A stretch of DNA of 64,000 bases from Micromonospora sp. MA102 (GCF_025460765.1 NZ_JAMWEG010000023.1:1-64000), one strand, 5' to 3'. Positions 14,826-23,078 are shown, counted from the stretch's first letter. The notes: generated from the letters alone by a model not told the origin. Program-made: numbers and translations.

Positions 14826-15440
14826 TCAGCTCATGGTGAGGTACTGGGTGACGAACGCGGCGATGGCGTCGGCGATGAGCTGCACGGCGATGGCCGCCAG
14901 CAGCAGGCCGGCGATCCGGGTCAGCACCTCGATGCCGCCCGGCCGGAGGACCTTGACGATGCCGCCGGAGAAGCGCAGCACCACCCAGACGGCGACCATG
15001 ACCGCGACGATCGCGGCGGCGATGGCGAGGTAGTCGGTGAAGCCGCCGGCCCGCTGCACGAAGAGCATGGTGGCGACGATGGCGCCGGGGCCGGCCAGCA
15101 GCGGCGTGCCCAGCGGCACCAGCGCGATGTTGCTGGTGGCCTGCTGGTTCGGGTCGTCGGACTTGCCGGTGAGCAGTTCCAGCGCGACGAGGATCAGCAG
15201 CAGCCCGCCGGCGGCCTGAAGCGCGGGCAGGTCGACGTGCAGGTAGGCCAGGAGGGTCTGGCCGGCGACGGCGAACACCACGATCACCCCGAGCGCCAGC
15301 GCGACGGCCTGCCAGGCGGCCCGGTTCCGGTCGCGGGCGGCCAGCGGGCCGGTCAGTGCCAGGAAGATCGGCATCATGCCGGGCGGGTCGACGATCACCA
15401 GCAGGGTCACGAAGACCTCGCCGAAGAGCTTGAGATCCAC
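14826..15440 (-). CDS. MarC family integral membrane protein
   Basis: 204 residues with six membrane helices, opening MDLKLFGEVFVTLLVIVDPPGMMPIFLAL, the conserved DP-x-G-x-x-P-I-F signature of MarC (UPF0056). The mid-protein motif ALVPLGTPLLAGPGAI matches the family's second half-repeat (P-L-G-x-P-x-L-A-G-P-G). MarC proteins have a LysE-like fold and no proven substrate; the early link to multiple antibiotic resistance was withdrawn. It sits 31 bp downstream of the PHP phosphoesterase gene on the same strand. Confidence 0.9.
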   Translation of the reverse strand: MDLKLFGEVFVTLLVIVDPPGMMPIFLALTGPLAARDRNRAAWQAVALALGVIVVFAVAGQTLLAYLHVDLPALQAAGGLLLILVALELLTGKSDDPNQQATSNIALVPLGTPLLAGPGAIVATMLFVQRAGGFTDYLAIAAAIVAVMVAVWVVLRFSGGIVKVLRPGGIEVLTRIAGLLLAAIAVQLIADAIAAFVTQYLTMS

Positions 15441-15471
15441 TCGGACACGGTAGCCGCGTGGCCGGATCGCT

Positions 15472-16338
15472 TCAGCTCGAAGCGACCGGGGTCACCCCCC
15501 GGGCCAGCTCGACGATCCGCTCGTACGCCCCGGCGCCGGTGGTGAACGCGCCGAGCCGGACGGTCTTGTGGGTGCCGTGGAAGTCCGACGACCCGGTGAC
15601 GAGCAGGCCCAGGTCGGCGGCGAGCGCGCGGACGTGCTCCCGCTCGGCGGGGCTGTGGTCCTCGTGGTCGGCCTCCAGGCCGGCCAGCCCGGCCGCCGCC
15701 AGGTCCACGATCAGCTCGTCCGGCACGATCCGGCCGCGCCGGCTGGCGCGGGGGTGGGCGAAGACGGGCACCCCGCCGGCCGCCCGGACCAGCGCCACCG
15801 CCCGGAACACGTCGATGTCCTCCTTGGGCAGCCGGTACCGCTCGCCCAGCCACCGCGGCCCGAACGCCTCGGTGGTGGTGGCCACCAGCCCGGCCCGGAT
15901 CAGCGCCTGCGCGATGTGCGGCCGGCCGACCGTCCCGCCGGCGGCCCCGGCCAGGATCTCCGACCAGCTGACGGGGATCCCGTCCGCTTGGAGCAGCCGC
16001 ACGATGCGCTCGCCCCGCTCCTCCCGGGCGCGCCGGACCCGGGCCAGCTCGGCGGCCAGCTCCGGTTCGCCCGGGTCGAAGAGGTACGCGAGCAGGTGCA
16101 GCGGGATCGCCGGCTCGACACCGAACCAGCGGCAGGACAGCTCGGCGCCCCGGACCAGGGTGAGCCCGGGCGGCAGGGCCGCGACGGCCGGTTCCCAGCC
16201 GGCCGTGGTGTCGTGGTCGGTGAGCGCCACCACGTCGAGGCCGGCCGCGGCGGCGGCCCGGACCAGCTCGGCGGGGCCGAGGGTGCCGTCGCTGGCGGTG
16301 GAGTGGGTGTGCAGGTCGATCCGGGCGGCGGCGCTCAC
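15472..16338 (-). CDS. PHP-domain phosphoesterase (RNase AM/YciV-like)
   Basis: 288 residues. Metal-binding PHP motifs are intact: I (DLHTHSTASDGT), II (ALTDHDTTAGW), the E of RGAELSC, VFAHP, and IV (TGSSDFHGTHK). This is the complete set for a trinuclear metal phosphoesterase like E. coli YciV (RNase AM), which removes nucleotides from RNA 5' ends or acts on 3',5'-bisphosphates. GTG 16338 is chosen as the start because it directly precedes the conserved domain; an ATG nine codons upstream is possible. Confidence 0.87.
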   Translation of the reverse strand: MSAAARIDLHTHSTASDGTLGPAELVRAAAAAGLDVVALTDHDTTAGWEPAVAALPPGLTLVRGAELSCRWFGVEPAIPLHLLAYLFDPGEPELAAELARVRRAREERGERIVRLLQADGIPVSWSEILAGAAGGTVGRPHIAQALIRAGLVATTTEAFGPRWLGERYRLPKEDIDVFRAVALVRAAGGVPVFAHPRASRRGRIVPDELIVDLAAAGLAGLEADHEDHSPAEREHVRALAADLGLLVTGSSDFHGTHKTVRLGAFTTGAGAYERIVELARGVTPVASS

Positions 16339-16368
16339 CCCGCCGACGCTACGCCCACCCCGCACCGG

Positions 16369-17637
16369 TCAGGAGCGGGTGTCGGCCACCACCACGGGGC
16401 GCTCGCCGGGGGGCACCGCGTCGAGCGCCGAGGCGGTGGGACGCTCGCCGGCCAGCACCCGGTCGGGGCGGACCCGGACCAGGCCGCCGGTGGCGTCGAC
16501 GTGCAGCGCCGCTCCGCTGCGCGTCCAGGCCACCGCCCCGGTGACCGCCGGCCCGGCCGGGTGGGTCGCGGCGGTGGCGCCGCCGAGGCTGGCCAGGTCG
16601 ACCAGCAGGGCGTCCCGGCGCGCGGCATTGAGCAGCAGCCAGCGCCCGTCGGCGGAGACCGCGCCGAGGCCGTCGGTGGCCACCGCGGTGCCGCAGGCGG
16701 TGCGGACGGGGACGAGTTCGCGGGCCGGGTCGAGCAGCGCCACGCAGGGCTGCCGGGGCGTGCCGGCGGAGACCAGACCGACCACCCGGCCGTCGGGCAG
16801 CGTGCCGTAGACGGTGAGCACGTCCGGGTTCGCCGGACCCGGCACCCCACCCACCGGCCGCCGCCAGACGCTGATCCCACCCCGGTCGGGCTGCCGGACC
16901 AGCACGGCGTCGCCGGCGAAGCCGATCGGGACCGCCCCGACGGGGGCCGGCGTCCGGCTGCTGGCCAGGAGTTGACCGCCGACCACACCGGCGGCGGCCA
17001 GGTAGGCGCCGTCGCGCCAGGCCACCTGCCGCCCGTCGGTGGCCACCACGACGGCGTCCGCACCGGCGAGCAGCACCTGCGGGTCGCTGCCGTTGGGCGG
17101 CACCCACCAGAGGGTACGGCCGGCCGCGGTGGCCGCCGAGGTGACGAGCCAGCCGCCGTAGTCCGGCACCCGCTGGGCCTGCTCGGCGCCGCTCAACCCG
17201 ATCAGTTCCCGGCGCTCGCCCCCGCTGGTCTCCAGCCGCGAGCCGACGATCAGGTCCAGCTCGGCGCGGATCGGCCCCTTCCCGGGGGCCGGGCTGCTGG
17301 CGGTGGGCAGTGGCACGGGCGAGAACCCGCCCGGGTCACCGAGCACGACGGTGGGCGTGCCGCTGTGCCCGGTCGGCCCGCCGAGCTGGGCCATGCCGGT
17401 GGTGACCAGCACGGTCGCCACCCCGGCCAGGGCGAGCCCGGTCAGCGTGCGGCGCCGCGCGGCGCCCCGGGCCCGCCGGAGCACGGCGCCGGCCGGGTCG
17501 GCGACGAGGGGCCGGGGCGTGGCGACGCGGCCGGCCAGCGTCTGCCGCAGCGCCCGTTCCAGCTCGTCCTCGGTCACGGGGAATGGACGCTCCGGGCGGC
17601 CCGTCCGGTTGTCGCAGGAGTCCGGCGTGCGGCTCAT
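16369..17637 (-). CDS. Membrane-anchored beta-propeller-like partner of the ECF sigma factor
   Basis: 422 residues: a ~60-residue cytoplasmic N-terminus containing EDELERALRQTLAGR, one membrane helix (TLTGLALAGVATVLVTTGMA) and a long extracytoplasmic region with repeated short beta motifs (GRTLWWVPP, GRQVAWRDG, GRWLLLN) suggesting a propeller. The gene overlaps the sigma-factor stop by 4 bp (ATGA). Its topology and coupling are those expected of a regulator of the adjacent sigma factor. No zinc-finger anti-sigma motif is present, so direct anti-sigma activity is inferred. Confidence 0.7.
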   Translation of the reverse strand: MSRTPDSCDNRTGRPERPFPVTEDELERALRQTLAGRVATPRPLVADPAGAVLRRARGAARRRTLTGLALAGVATVLVTTGMAQLGGPTGHSGTPTVVLGDPGGFSPVPLPTASSPAPGKGPIRAELDLIVGSRLETSGGERRELIGLSGAEQAQRVPDYGGWLVTSAATAAGRTLWWVPPNGSDPQVLLAGADAVVVATDGRQVAWRDGAYLAAAGVVGGQLLASSRTPAPVGAVPIGFAGDAVLVRQPDRGGISVWRRPVGGVPGPANPDVLTVYGTLPDGRVVGLVSAGTPRQPCVALLDPARELVPVRTACGTAVATDGLGAVSADGRWLLLNAARRDALLVDLASLGGATAATHPAGPAVTGAVAWTRSGAALHVDATGGLVRVRPDRVLAGERPTASALDAVPPGERPVVVADTRS

Positions 17638-18296
17638 CGGGATTCCACCGGGACGGACGCGGCGGGTCGCACGGTCGGCCGGACCGCCGGGGCGGGCGGC
17701 GGGGCGGGCTGCGGCGGGGCGGGCTGCCGGACCACCCGTGGCGGGGTACGCGGCGCGGGCGGCGCCGGCGTCTCCTCCGGCGCGGAAGGCAGGCCGAGGG
17801 CGGCCTCGGAGCCGAGCCGGCGACGCAGGGTGTTCAGCGCCCGGGAGGTCTGGCTCTTCACGGTGCCCGGGGAGATCTCCAGCAGGGCGGCGGTCTGCGC
17901 CTCGGACATGTCCTCATAGAAGCGGAGCACCAGCACGGCCCGCTGCCGGGCGGGGAGCGCCTGGAGGTGCCGCCACAGCGCGTCCCGGTCGAGCTGCTGC
18001 TCGATCTCGTCGACCCCGGCCCGTTCGGGCAGCACCTCGGTCGGGCGTTCCCCGTGCCAGCGCCGGCGCCACCAGCTCGTCGAGGTGTTGACCAGGACCC
18101 GGCGGGCGTACGGCTCGAGGGCGTCGATCCCGCCGAGCCGCTTCCACGCCAGGTAGGTCTTGGTCAACGCGGTCTGGAGCAGGTCCTCGGCCGTCGCCCA
18201 GTCGCCGGCCAGCAGGTAGGCGGTGCGCAGCAGGGCACCGGAGCGGGCCGCGACGAAGTCGCGGAACTCCTCCTCCAGCGGATCCCTGCTCGCCAC
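17634..18296 (-). CDS. RNA polymerase ECF sigma factor, SigE family
   Basis: 220 residues. Region 2 is seen in SGALLRTAYLLAGDWATAEDLLQ with YLAW, and region 4 in LPARQRAVLVLRFYEDMSE ... ISPGTVKSQTSRAL. The pattern fits the actinobacterial SigE family (TIGR02983 type). After region 4 it carries an unusual ~65-residue Pro/Ala-rich tail of PAPPQPAPPP repeats. GTG 18296 has GGAGGT five bases upstream and is preferred over ATG 18335. It is coupled by an ATGA overlap to the downstream membrane partner. Confidence 0.88.
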   Translation of the reverse strand: MASRDPLEEEFRDFVAARSGALLRTAYLLAGDWATAEDLLQTALTKTYLAWKRLGGIDALEPYARRVLVNTSTSWWRRRWHGERPTEVLPERAGVDEIEQQLDRDALWRHLQALPARQRAVLVLRFYEDMSEAQTAALLEISPGTVKSQTSRALNTLRRRLGSEAALGLPSAPEETPAPPAPRTPPRVVRQPAPPQPAPPPAPAVRPTVRPAASVPVESR

Positions 18297-18398
18297 GCCC
18301 ACCTCCACAGCCCGTCCTGCCTGGCAGGCTTTCACGGTAGGGCGGAATGGGTCGACGGCAAAAGGTGCGCAGTTCCTCCGATGTTCGGACAGAAACCT

Positions 18399-19274
18399 TC
18401 AGGCGCCGTCGTCGGCCTTCGCCTCGTCCTGCTCCTTGCCGATCCGCGCCTCGACGGCCTGCGGCTCGTACATCTCCTCCACGACGCGCAGGTAGAGCTC
18501 GTTCGGGTTGGGCAGGTTCTTGATCTCCCGGAGCGCCTGCTCCTGGCCGGCCGACTCCAGCACGAAGGTGCCGTAGTTGAGCGCGCGCCCGCTCGGGGTC
18601 TGCTCGTACTTCATGTCGGTGACCCGGACCAGCGGCATCATCGCCACCCGGCGGGTGATGATCCCGTTGACCACCATGACCCGCTTGTTGGTGAGGATGA
18701 AGCGGTCGTACCACCAGTCGGCGACCCGCCAGGCGACCCAGCCCATCACACCGAACCAGAGCAGCACCGCGACGGTGGTCAGCGCACCGACGTCGCGCCC
18801 GGCGAGGAAACCGGAGAGGTAGCCGAGCACGAAGGTCGCCGCGATGCCCACGATGATCGGCGTGGAGAGGTGGACCCAGTGCCGCTTCCACTCGCCCCGG
18901 AAACGCTCGGTCGGGAAGAGGTAGCGGGCCGCCAGCGCGCTCGGCTCGTCCTCCATGGGCAGGACCCGGCGCGGGGCCATGCCGGCGGCGTCGGCGCGCA
19001 GCCCGGCCAGCTCCTCCTCGGAGATCTGCGGGTCCTGGTAGCCGGCCTCGGGGTCGCGGATCCAGGCGCGCCCGGACCGCCCCTCCCCGGCGTAGCCCGG
19101 GCCGTCACCGAAGGCGGCGTCGTCCGAAAGGGACGGGCCGCCGCCGTAGCCGGAACCGGAGCCGAAGCCCGGGCCGTCGTCGGGGTCGATCCGCGGGATC
19201 GGCTCGGTGTCGCGCTCCCGGCGCTCCCGATCGGGGTCGTCCGGGTCGAAGGGTGGACCGGAGGGGCTTCCCAT
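18399..19274 (-). CDS. Membrane protein with bacterial PH domain (YdbT/DUF304-like)
   Basis: 291 residues. An N-terminal ~100-residue disordered, acidic, Gly/Asp/Pro-rich segment precedes two membrane helices (STPIIVGIAATFVLGYLSGFL and TVAVLLWFGVMGWVAW). A bPH2 domain follows, with the family signature WYDRFILTNKRVMVVNGIITRRVAMMPL ending in REIKNLPNPNELYL. The role is unknown; such proteins are suspected of membrane-stress functions. It starts 6 bp after the small membrane protein gene upstream, so the two are presumably one operon. Confidence 0.85.
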   Translation of the reverse strand: MGSPSGPPFDPDDPDRERRERDTEPIPRIDPDDGPGFGSGSGYGGGPSLSDDAAFGDGPGYAGEGRSGRAWIRDPEAGYQDPQISEEELAGLRADAAGMAPRRVLPMEDEPSALAARYLFPTERFRGEWKRHWVHLSTPIIVGIAATFVLGYLSGFLAGRDVGALTTVAVLLWFGVMGWVAWRVADWWYDRFILTNKRVMVVNGIITRRVAMMPLVRVTDMKYEQTPSGRALNYGTFVLESAGQEQALREIKNLPNPNELYLRVVEEMYEPQAVEARIGKEQDEAKADDGA

Positions 19275-19280
19275 GGGCGG

Positions 19281-19439
19281 CTAGGCGACCAGGTTGGTGA
19301 AGAAGTCGCCGAAGCCCTGCGCGATGTCCATGATGCCGCCGCCCAGGGACTTGAACACGTCGGCAGCGGAGTTCGGCCGGTAGGCGATGAAGAAGATCAA
19401 GAATGCGAGGCCGGCCCAGGTGAGGACCTTCTTGACCAT
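19281..19439 (-). CDS. Small single-pass membrane protein
   Basis: 52 residues, MVKKVLTWAGLAFLIFFIAYR at the start (one hydrophobic helix after two lysines), then an amphipathic C-terminus with SLGGGIMDIAQGFGDFFTNL. ATG 19439 has GAGAGGA eleven bases upstream. It immediately precedes the PH-domain gene. I recall comparable short membrane proteins in related actinomycetes beside this gene, but no function is known. A partly overlapping longer frame in another phase is a shadow. Confidence 0.75.
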   Translation of the reverse strand: MVKKVLTWAGLAFLIFFIAYRPNSAADVFKSLGGGIMDIAQGFGDFFTNLVA

Positions 19440-19557
19440 AGCGGGCCATCCTCTCGCGCGGAGCCGGGTCCGTTTACCGCAGCGGCACCCAGAGTATCAG
19501 TATGGTGTCGTAGAGTGAATATCTGCGTCTGTTCTCCGACTCGCCGGTGCCGGCCGG

Positions 19558-20256
19558 TCAGGCCCGCCCGTGCAGGTACGGAGATGGTGCGCCGTACACG
19601 AGTTCGGGCGGTGTCCACTCGGTGAGGTCGTGCAGCACGACTTCTTCCGCGAGGAGGTGACCCGCACTCGCCGGCCAGGCTATCGCATGGAGCCACATTC
19701 CCCGAGCCTCGCCGGCGTACGCGCTTCGATCGGTCGGGGAATTCACGAGCCACAGTGGAGTGGGATGGCCGCCCACCCGGATCTTGGCGTGCGGCACCCG
19801 CTCGGGGTGACCAGGGCCGGGATCGGTGAGCGCCTCCGCCATCTCGGGCCCCGGGTCGGGGCCGGGCAGGCCGGCGAGGCGGGAGCCCAGGCCGACACCC
19901 GGCTCCTCGGCGACGAAGAGCAGGTCCGCCGGTCCACCGTCGAGCGGAGCCGGCCCGGCGCAGGCCACCGCCGTGGCGCGGATCCCGGACCGCTCGTCCC
20001 CCGCCCAGGCCACCCCGGTCAGCGTCCACCCGGTGGGCAACGGCCACGGGCACCACAGCGGCATCCCCGGCCGCTCGGCCGGACCGGTGTCCGCGGCCAC
20101 CCGCTCCACCACGCTCGCCATGATCTCGGCGCCGATGTGTTCCGGGACGTGCAGCGGCGGCACGGGACCGCAGCGCAGGCATCGGTATTCGCCGTGCATC
20201 AGGTCCGGCTCCCGGACCGGGCCCGCGCACCTGGGGCAACTCACCGCGACACTCAC
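19558..20256 (-). CDS. DUF6758 family protein with zinc ribbon
   Basis: 232 residues. An N-terminal zinc ribbon uses CPRCAGPV and CLRCGP. A conserved body follows, containing MPLWCPWPLPTGWTLTGVAW, LLFVAEEPGVGLGSRLAGL, HPTPLWLV and GEARGMWLHAIAWPASAG, ending ELVYGAPSPYLHG. This is an uncharacterised actinobacterial family. The CxxC pairs suggest zinc, and the WPLPTGW block looks like a binding cleft. GTG 20256 begins the conserved region; GTG 20313, overlapping the methyltransferase stop as GTGA, is an alternative that adds 19 poorly conserved residues. Confidence 0.78.
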   Translation of the reverse strand: MSVAVSCPRCAGPVREPDLMHGEYRCLRCGPVPPLHVPEHIGAEIMASVVERVAADTGPAERPGMPLWCPWPLPTGWTLTGVAWAGDERSGIRATAVACAGPAPLDGGPADLLFVAEEPGVGLGSRLAGLPGPDPGPEMAEALTDPGPGHPERVPHAKIRVGGHPTPLWLVNSPTDRSAYAGEARGMWLHAIAWPASAGHLLAEEVVLHDLTEWTPPELVYGAPSPYLHGRA

Positions 20257-20309
20257 ACCTTCACCGTCGCCCCCGACCGGCGGGGCGTCAAGCGGAGCGG
20301 CCGGATCGG

Positions 20310-20933
20310 TCACTCCGGTGGCGGCCCGGCGTACGCGCGGACCCAGGCGTGCATGGCGATCCCGCTGGCCACCCCGGCGTTGACGGAGCGGGTCGAGCCG
20401 TACTGGGCGATCGAGAAGAGCTGGTCGCAGGCGGCCCGGGCCACCTCGGAGAGCCCCGGCCCCTCCTGGCCGAAGAGCAGCACGCAGCGGCGCGGAAGCG
20501 TGCTGGTCTCCAGGGGCTTCGAGCCGGGCAGGTTGTCGATGCCGACCACCGGCAGCCGCTCCCCCGCCGCCCAGGCCACGAACTCCTCGATCGTCGGATG
20601 GTGCCGGACGTGCTGGTAGCGGTCGGTCACCATGGCGCCCCGCCGGTTCCAGCGCCGCCGCCCGACGATGTGCACCTCGGCGGCGAGGAAGGCGTTGGCG
20701 TTGCGGACCACCGTGCCGATGTTGAAGTCGTGCTGCCAGTTCTCGACGGCCACATGGAAGTCGTGCCGGCGGCGGTCCAGATCGGCCACCACGGCCTCGC
20801 GCCGCCAGTAGCGGTACCGGTCCACGACGTTGCGCCGGTCGCCCTGGGCGAGCAGTTCCGGGTCGTAGCGCGGGTCGTCCGGCGGGTCGCCGGGCCACGG
20901 CCCCACGCCCACGTCGAGCTGGTCGTCGGTCAC
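20310..20933 (-). CDS. SpoU/TrmH family RNA 2'-O-methyltransferase
   Basis: 207 residues in the SPOUT fold: motif 1 in NWQHDFNIGTVVRNANAF, motif 2 in RRCVLLFGQEGPGLS, and motif 3 in YGSTRSVNAGVASGIAMHAW, the trefoil-knot SAM site with catalytic Arg/Asn. Likely targets are a tRNA or rRNA 2'-OH; which one is not decidable. GTG 20933 precedes the acidic DDQLDVGVGPWPGDPPDDPRYDPELL segment. No clear Shine-Dalgarno is seen, so the start is uncertain by tens of bases. Confidence 0.85.
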   Translation of the reverse strand: MTDDQLDVGVGPWPGDPPDDPRYDPELLAQGDRRNVVDRYRYWRREAVVADLDRRRHDFHVAVENWQHDFNIGTVVRNANAFLAAEVHIVGRRRWNRRGAMVTDRYQHVRHHPTIEEFVAWAAGERLPVVGIDNLPGSKPLETSTLPRRCVLLFGQEGPGLSEVARAACDQLFSIAQYGSTRSVNAGVASGIAMHAWVRAYAGPPPE

Positions 20934-20986
20934 GGTCTGCAGAGGGTACGGCCCGACCGGCGGGACGGCCCCCACGGGCCGGCGGG

Positions 20987-21478
20987 TCAGCGCAGGTCCA
21001 GCGCCCCGGCGAGCCGGTCGAGGAAGCGCCGGTCGGCGGGGCTCGGGACGGCCTCGCCGGCCCGGCAGACGCGGGCCGCCACCGACTCCACCCACTGCCG
21101 GTACGCGGCCGAGTCGGCGGGGTCCGCGCGCCGGCGCAGCACCCGCACCGCGGCCCGGGCGGCGGCGAGCAGGTCGACCAGGTCGGTGAGACGCTCGTCC
21201 CGGTCGGCGGCGCCGTCGTGGCGGGCGTAGATCGCGGCGACCACGGCCCGGATCAGGTCGCTGTCGAAGGCCCGGCCGGCGGCCACCGCGTCCAGCCCGG
21301 CGAGCCCGGCGGCGACACCGCGCGGCGGACGGCCCGGACCGGGCGCGGCGGCGGCGACGAGGACCCGGCCCGGCAGGTCGGTCAGCAGGTCCCACTCGGC
21401 CGCGGAGTAGACGGCGGTGGTCAGCGGTGCGGCACGGCGGCCGGCAGAGGGCGGCTCTCCGGCGACGGAGTGGCTCAT
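20987..21478 (-). CDS. Hypothetical all-alpha protein
   Basis: 163 residues, Ala/Arg/Asp-rich with predicted helices throughout (RAFDSDLIRAVVAAIYARHDG, ERLTDLVDLLAAARAAVRVLRR). There is no membrane helix and no motif I recognise. The start at ATG 21478 has GGAGG five bases upstream. It may be co-transcribed with the SpoU gene 53 bp downstream. Confidence 0.6.
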   Translation of the reverse strand: MSHSVAGEPPSAGRRAAPLTTAVYSAAEWDLLTDLPGRVLVAAAAPGPGRPPRGVAAGLAGLDAVAAGRAFDSDLIRAVVAAIYARHDGAADRDERLTDLVDLLAAARAAVRVLRRRADPADSAAYRQWVESVAARVCRAGEAVPSPADRRFLDRLAGALDLR

Positions 21479-21516
21479 GGTGACCTCCGGCGTCAGCATA
21501 TGCCCCGGAACGGGAA

Positions 21517-21553
21517 AAGGGCCCCTTCCCCACGGATCGGCGAAGGGGCCCTT
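21517..21553. terminator. Hairpin terminator after the MaoC gene
   Basis: AAGGGCCCCTTC (21517-21528) pairs perfectly with GAAGGGGCCCTT (21542-21553) across a 13-base loop. It lies between the stop of the MaoC-type gene and the start of the next minus-strand gene. Confidence 0.8.
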
Positions 21554-21572
21554 CCGGGCGTACGGGGAGGGG

Positions 21573-22088
21573 TCAGCGCGGCTCGGGGAAGCTGGGCCGC
21601 TCGGGGTCGACGCCCTCGGGCAGGGCGGCGGCCGCGTACTCCTTCTTGGGGACCATGACCTTGCGGCGGAACACGCAGACCAGCGTGCCGTCCTGGTTGT
21701 AGCCCCGGGTCTCCACCGCGACCACGCCGCGGTCCGGCTTGGAGGAGGACTCCCGCTTGTCCAGCACCGTGGTCTCGCCGTAGATGGTGTCGCCGTGGAA
21801 GGTCGGTGCGACGTGCCGCAGCGACTCGATCTCCAGGTTGGCGATCGCCTTGCCGCTGACGTCGGGCACCGACATGCCGAGCAGCAGCGAGTAGATGTAG
21901 TTGCCGACCACCACGTTGCGCTTGAACTGGCTCGCCGACTCGGCGTAGTGGGCGTCCATGTGGAGCGGGTGGTGGTTCATGGTGAGCAGGCAGAAGAGGT
22001 GGTCGTCGTACTCGGTGACGGTCTTGCCCGGCCAGTGCCGGTAGACGGCGCCGACCTCGAACTCCTCGTAGTAGCGGCCGAACTGCAT
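21573..22088 (-). CDS. MaoC-type hydratase, mesaconyl-CoA hydratase-like
   Basis: 171 residues with a single hot-dog fold. The hydratase-2 motif is present but altered: LTMNHHPLHMDAHYA in place of the usual G/S-D-x-N-P-L-H. This variant, with the opening YEEFEVGAVYRHWPGKTVTE and the ending CVFRRKVMVP, fits the MaoC proteins clustered with crotonyl-CoA carboxylase/reductase in Streptomyces, which act as mesaconyl-C1-CoA hydratase in the ethylmalonyl-CoA pathway. No other pathway gene is adjacent, but an acyl-CoA dehydrogenase and a CitE-like lyase of matching subtype occur 19-23 kb away. Substrate assignment is inferred. Confidence 0.78.
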   Translation of the reverse strand: MQFGRYYEEFEVGAVYRHWPGKTVTEYDDHLFCLLTMNHHPLHMDAHYAESASQFKRNVVVGNYIYSLLLGMSVPDVSGKAIANLEIESLRHVAPTFHGDTIYGETTVLDKRESSSKPDRGVVAVETRGYNQDGTLVCVFRRKVMVPKKEYAAAALPEGVDPERPSFPEPR

Positions 22089-22131
22089 CCTTGTCCCCTT
22101 CGACGGGCGGCGATGGAGTTCGGCACAGCAT

Positions 22132-22151
22132 GCCTTACCGCTTGTTAAGGC
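22132..22151 (-). promoter_or_regulatory. Inverted repeat upstream of the MaoC gene (candidate operator)
   Basis: GCCTTA-N8-TAAGGC, 44 bp before the MaoC start codon. The arms and spacing fit a dimeric regulator, but no regulator can be named. Confidence 0.4.
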
Positions 22152-22570
22152 GGTGGGCGGGGCGCGGGCGGTGCGGAAAAGTCACACCCGGACCGACCCG
22201 GGGGGAGACGCAATGAGCGGCGGGGCCCTCCCCGGCACCCGCCGCCCACGCTCTGATGCGACAGATTCTGCCGTACGCCGGTACGGTGACGATAGAGACG
22301 GACCTCACATTTATCTTTTCGTAACACTACGTTCAGTGACACGTGATCACTCCACAAGCGATCTCCGCGGCCGGGATCCCCGCTTGTCAAGCGTCAAGTT
22401 ACCGATTCGTAGCGCGAAGCGCCCGCAATCGCCGTGGAAACGCTCCCATCACGTCCCGTCACGCAAATGCGTCGTGCACTTGCGTTCCGCAGGGCGGGGG
22501 AAGACAGACCTCGCTCGATGCACCCCTCCGTCACCGGAGCGCTGCGCAGCGTTTCGTCGCGCACGTCACG
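22152..22570. other. Non-coding leader region upstream of thioredoxin
   Basis: About 420 bp without a credible gene, clearly lower in GC than its surroundings. It holds an A/T-rich patch (about 22306-22330) and a near-palindrome AGTGACACGTGATCACT (22335-22351) centred on CACGTG. These may be control sites for either flanking gene or for an unrecognised small RNA. I cannot say more from sequence alone. Confidence 0.4.
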
Positions 22571-22596
22571 GGAATGCGGAGGCATTCACCCTGGTT
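22571..22596 (+). promoter_or_regulatory. SigR/SigH-type promoter of the thioredoxin gene
   Basis: GGAAT (22571-22575), 18 bases, GTT (22594-22596) exactly matches the GGAAT-N18/19-GTT consensus of thiol-stress sigma factors SigR (Streptomyces) and SigH (Mycobacterium). The predicted transcript starts about 30 bp before the ATG. Confidence 0.78.
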
Positions 22597-22635
22597 TCAC
22601 GGGACGTAGGAAATACGCGCTGATCGGAGAGTGCA

Positions 22636-23004
22636 ATGGCAACGGTTGAGCTGACCACGGCCAACTTCGACGAGGTGACCGAACGCGACGGCATCGTCCT
22701 GCTCGACTTCTGGGCGGACTGGTGCGGCCCGTGCAAGCGCTTCGCGCCCGTCTACGAGCGCTCGTCCGAGAAGCACTCGGACATCGTCTTCGGCAAGGTC
22801 GACACCGAGGCGCAGCAGGAGCTGGGTGCGAAGTTCAACATCAGCTCCATCCCGACGGTGATGGCGATCCGCGACGGCGTGATCGTCTACGCCCAGCCGG
22901 GCGCGCTGCCGGAGTCGGCGCTGGAGAACCTGATCGAGCAGGTCCAGCAGCTCGACATGGACGACGTGCGCAAGAAGCTCGCCGAGCACGGCCACAAGCA
23001 CTGA
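22636..23004 (+). CDS. trxA: Thioredoxin
   Basis: 122 residues, with a full-length thioredoxin fold and active site DFWADWCGPCKRFAP (CGPC at residues 30-33). The cis-Pro loop SSIPTVMAIRDG follows. The C-terminal extension DMDDVRKKLAEHGHKH exceeds the minimal fold by about 15 residues. GGAGA lies six bases before ATG 22636. The SigR-type promoter upstream implies induction by disulfide stress. No thioredoxin reductase is adjacent, so this is a secondary, stress-specific thioredoxin rather than the trxB-trxA pair. Confidence 0.92.
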   Translation: MATVELTTANFDEVTERDGIVLLDFWADWCGPCKRFAPVYERSSEKHSDIVFGKVDTEAQQELGAKFNISSIPTVMAIRDGVIVYAQPGALPESALENLIEQVQQLDMDDVRKKLAEHGHKH

Positions 23005-23040
23005 CCGGCGGCGAGCACTGAGTCGGCGACCGGCTCCGAC

Positions 23041-23078
23041 ACACCGGCCGGGCCCCCACACGGGGGCCCGGCCGGTGT
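23041..23078 (+). terminator. Strong hairpin terminator after trxA
   Basis: A perfect 17-bp stem of ACACCGGCCGGGCCCCC and its complement, with a four-base ACAC loop. It lies 36 bp after the thioredoxin stop. Confidence 0.9.

Noticed and set aside
16369..18296. Sigma factor and partner as the missing sigE-rseA pair
   Set aside because: The sigma factor belongs to a different ECF group (SigE family in the TIGR02983 sense) and the partner lacks the RseA-type zinc motif.
22153..22623. 156-codon plus-strand frame upstream of trxA
   Set aside because: Codon usage is unlike the genome, it runs through the SigR-type promoter, and the peptide has no recognisable fold.
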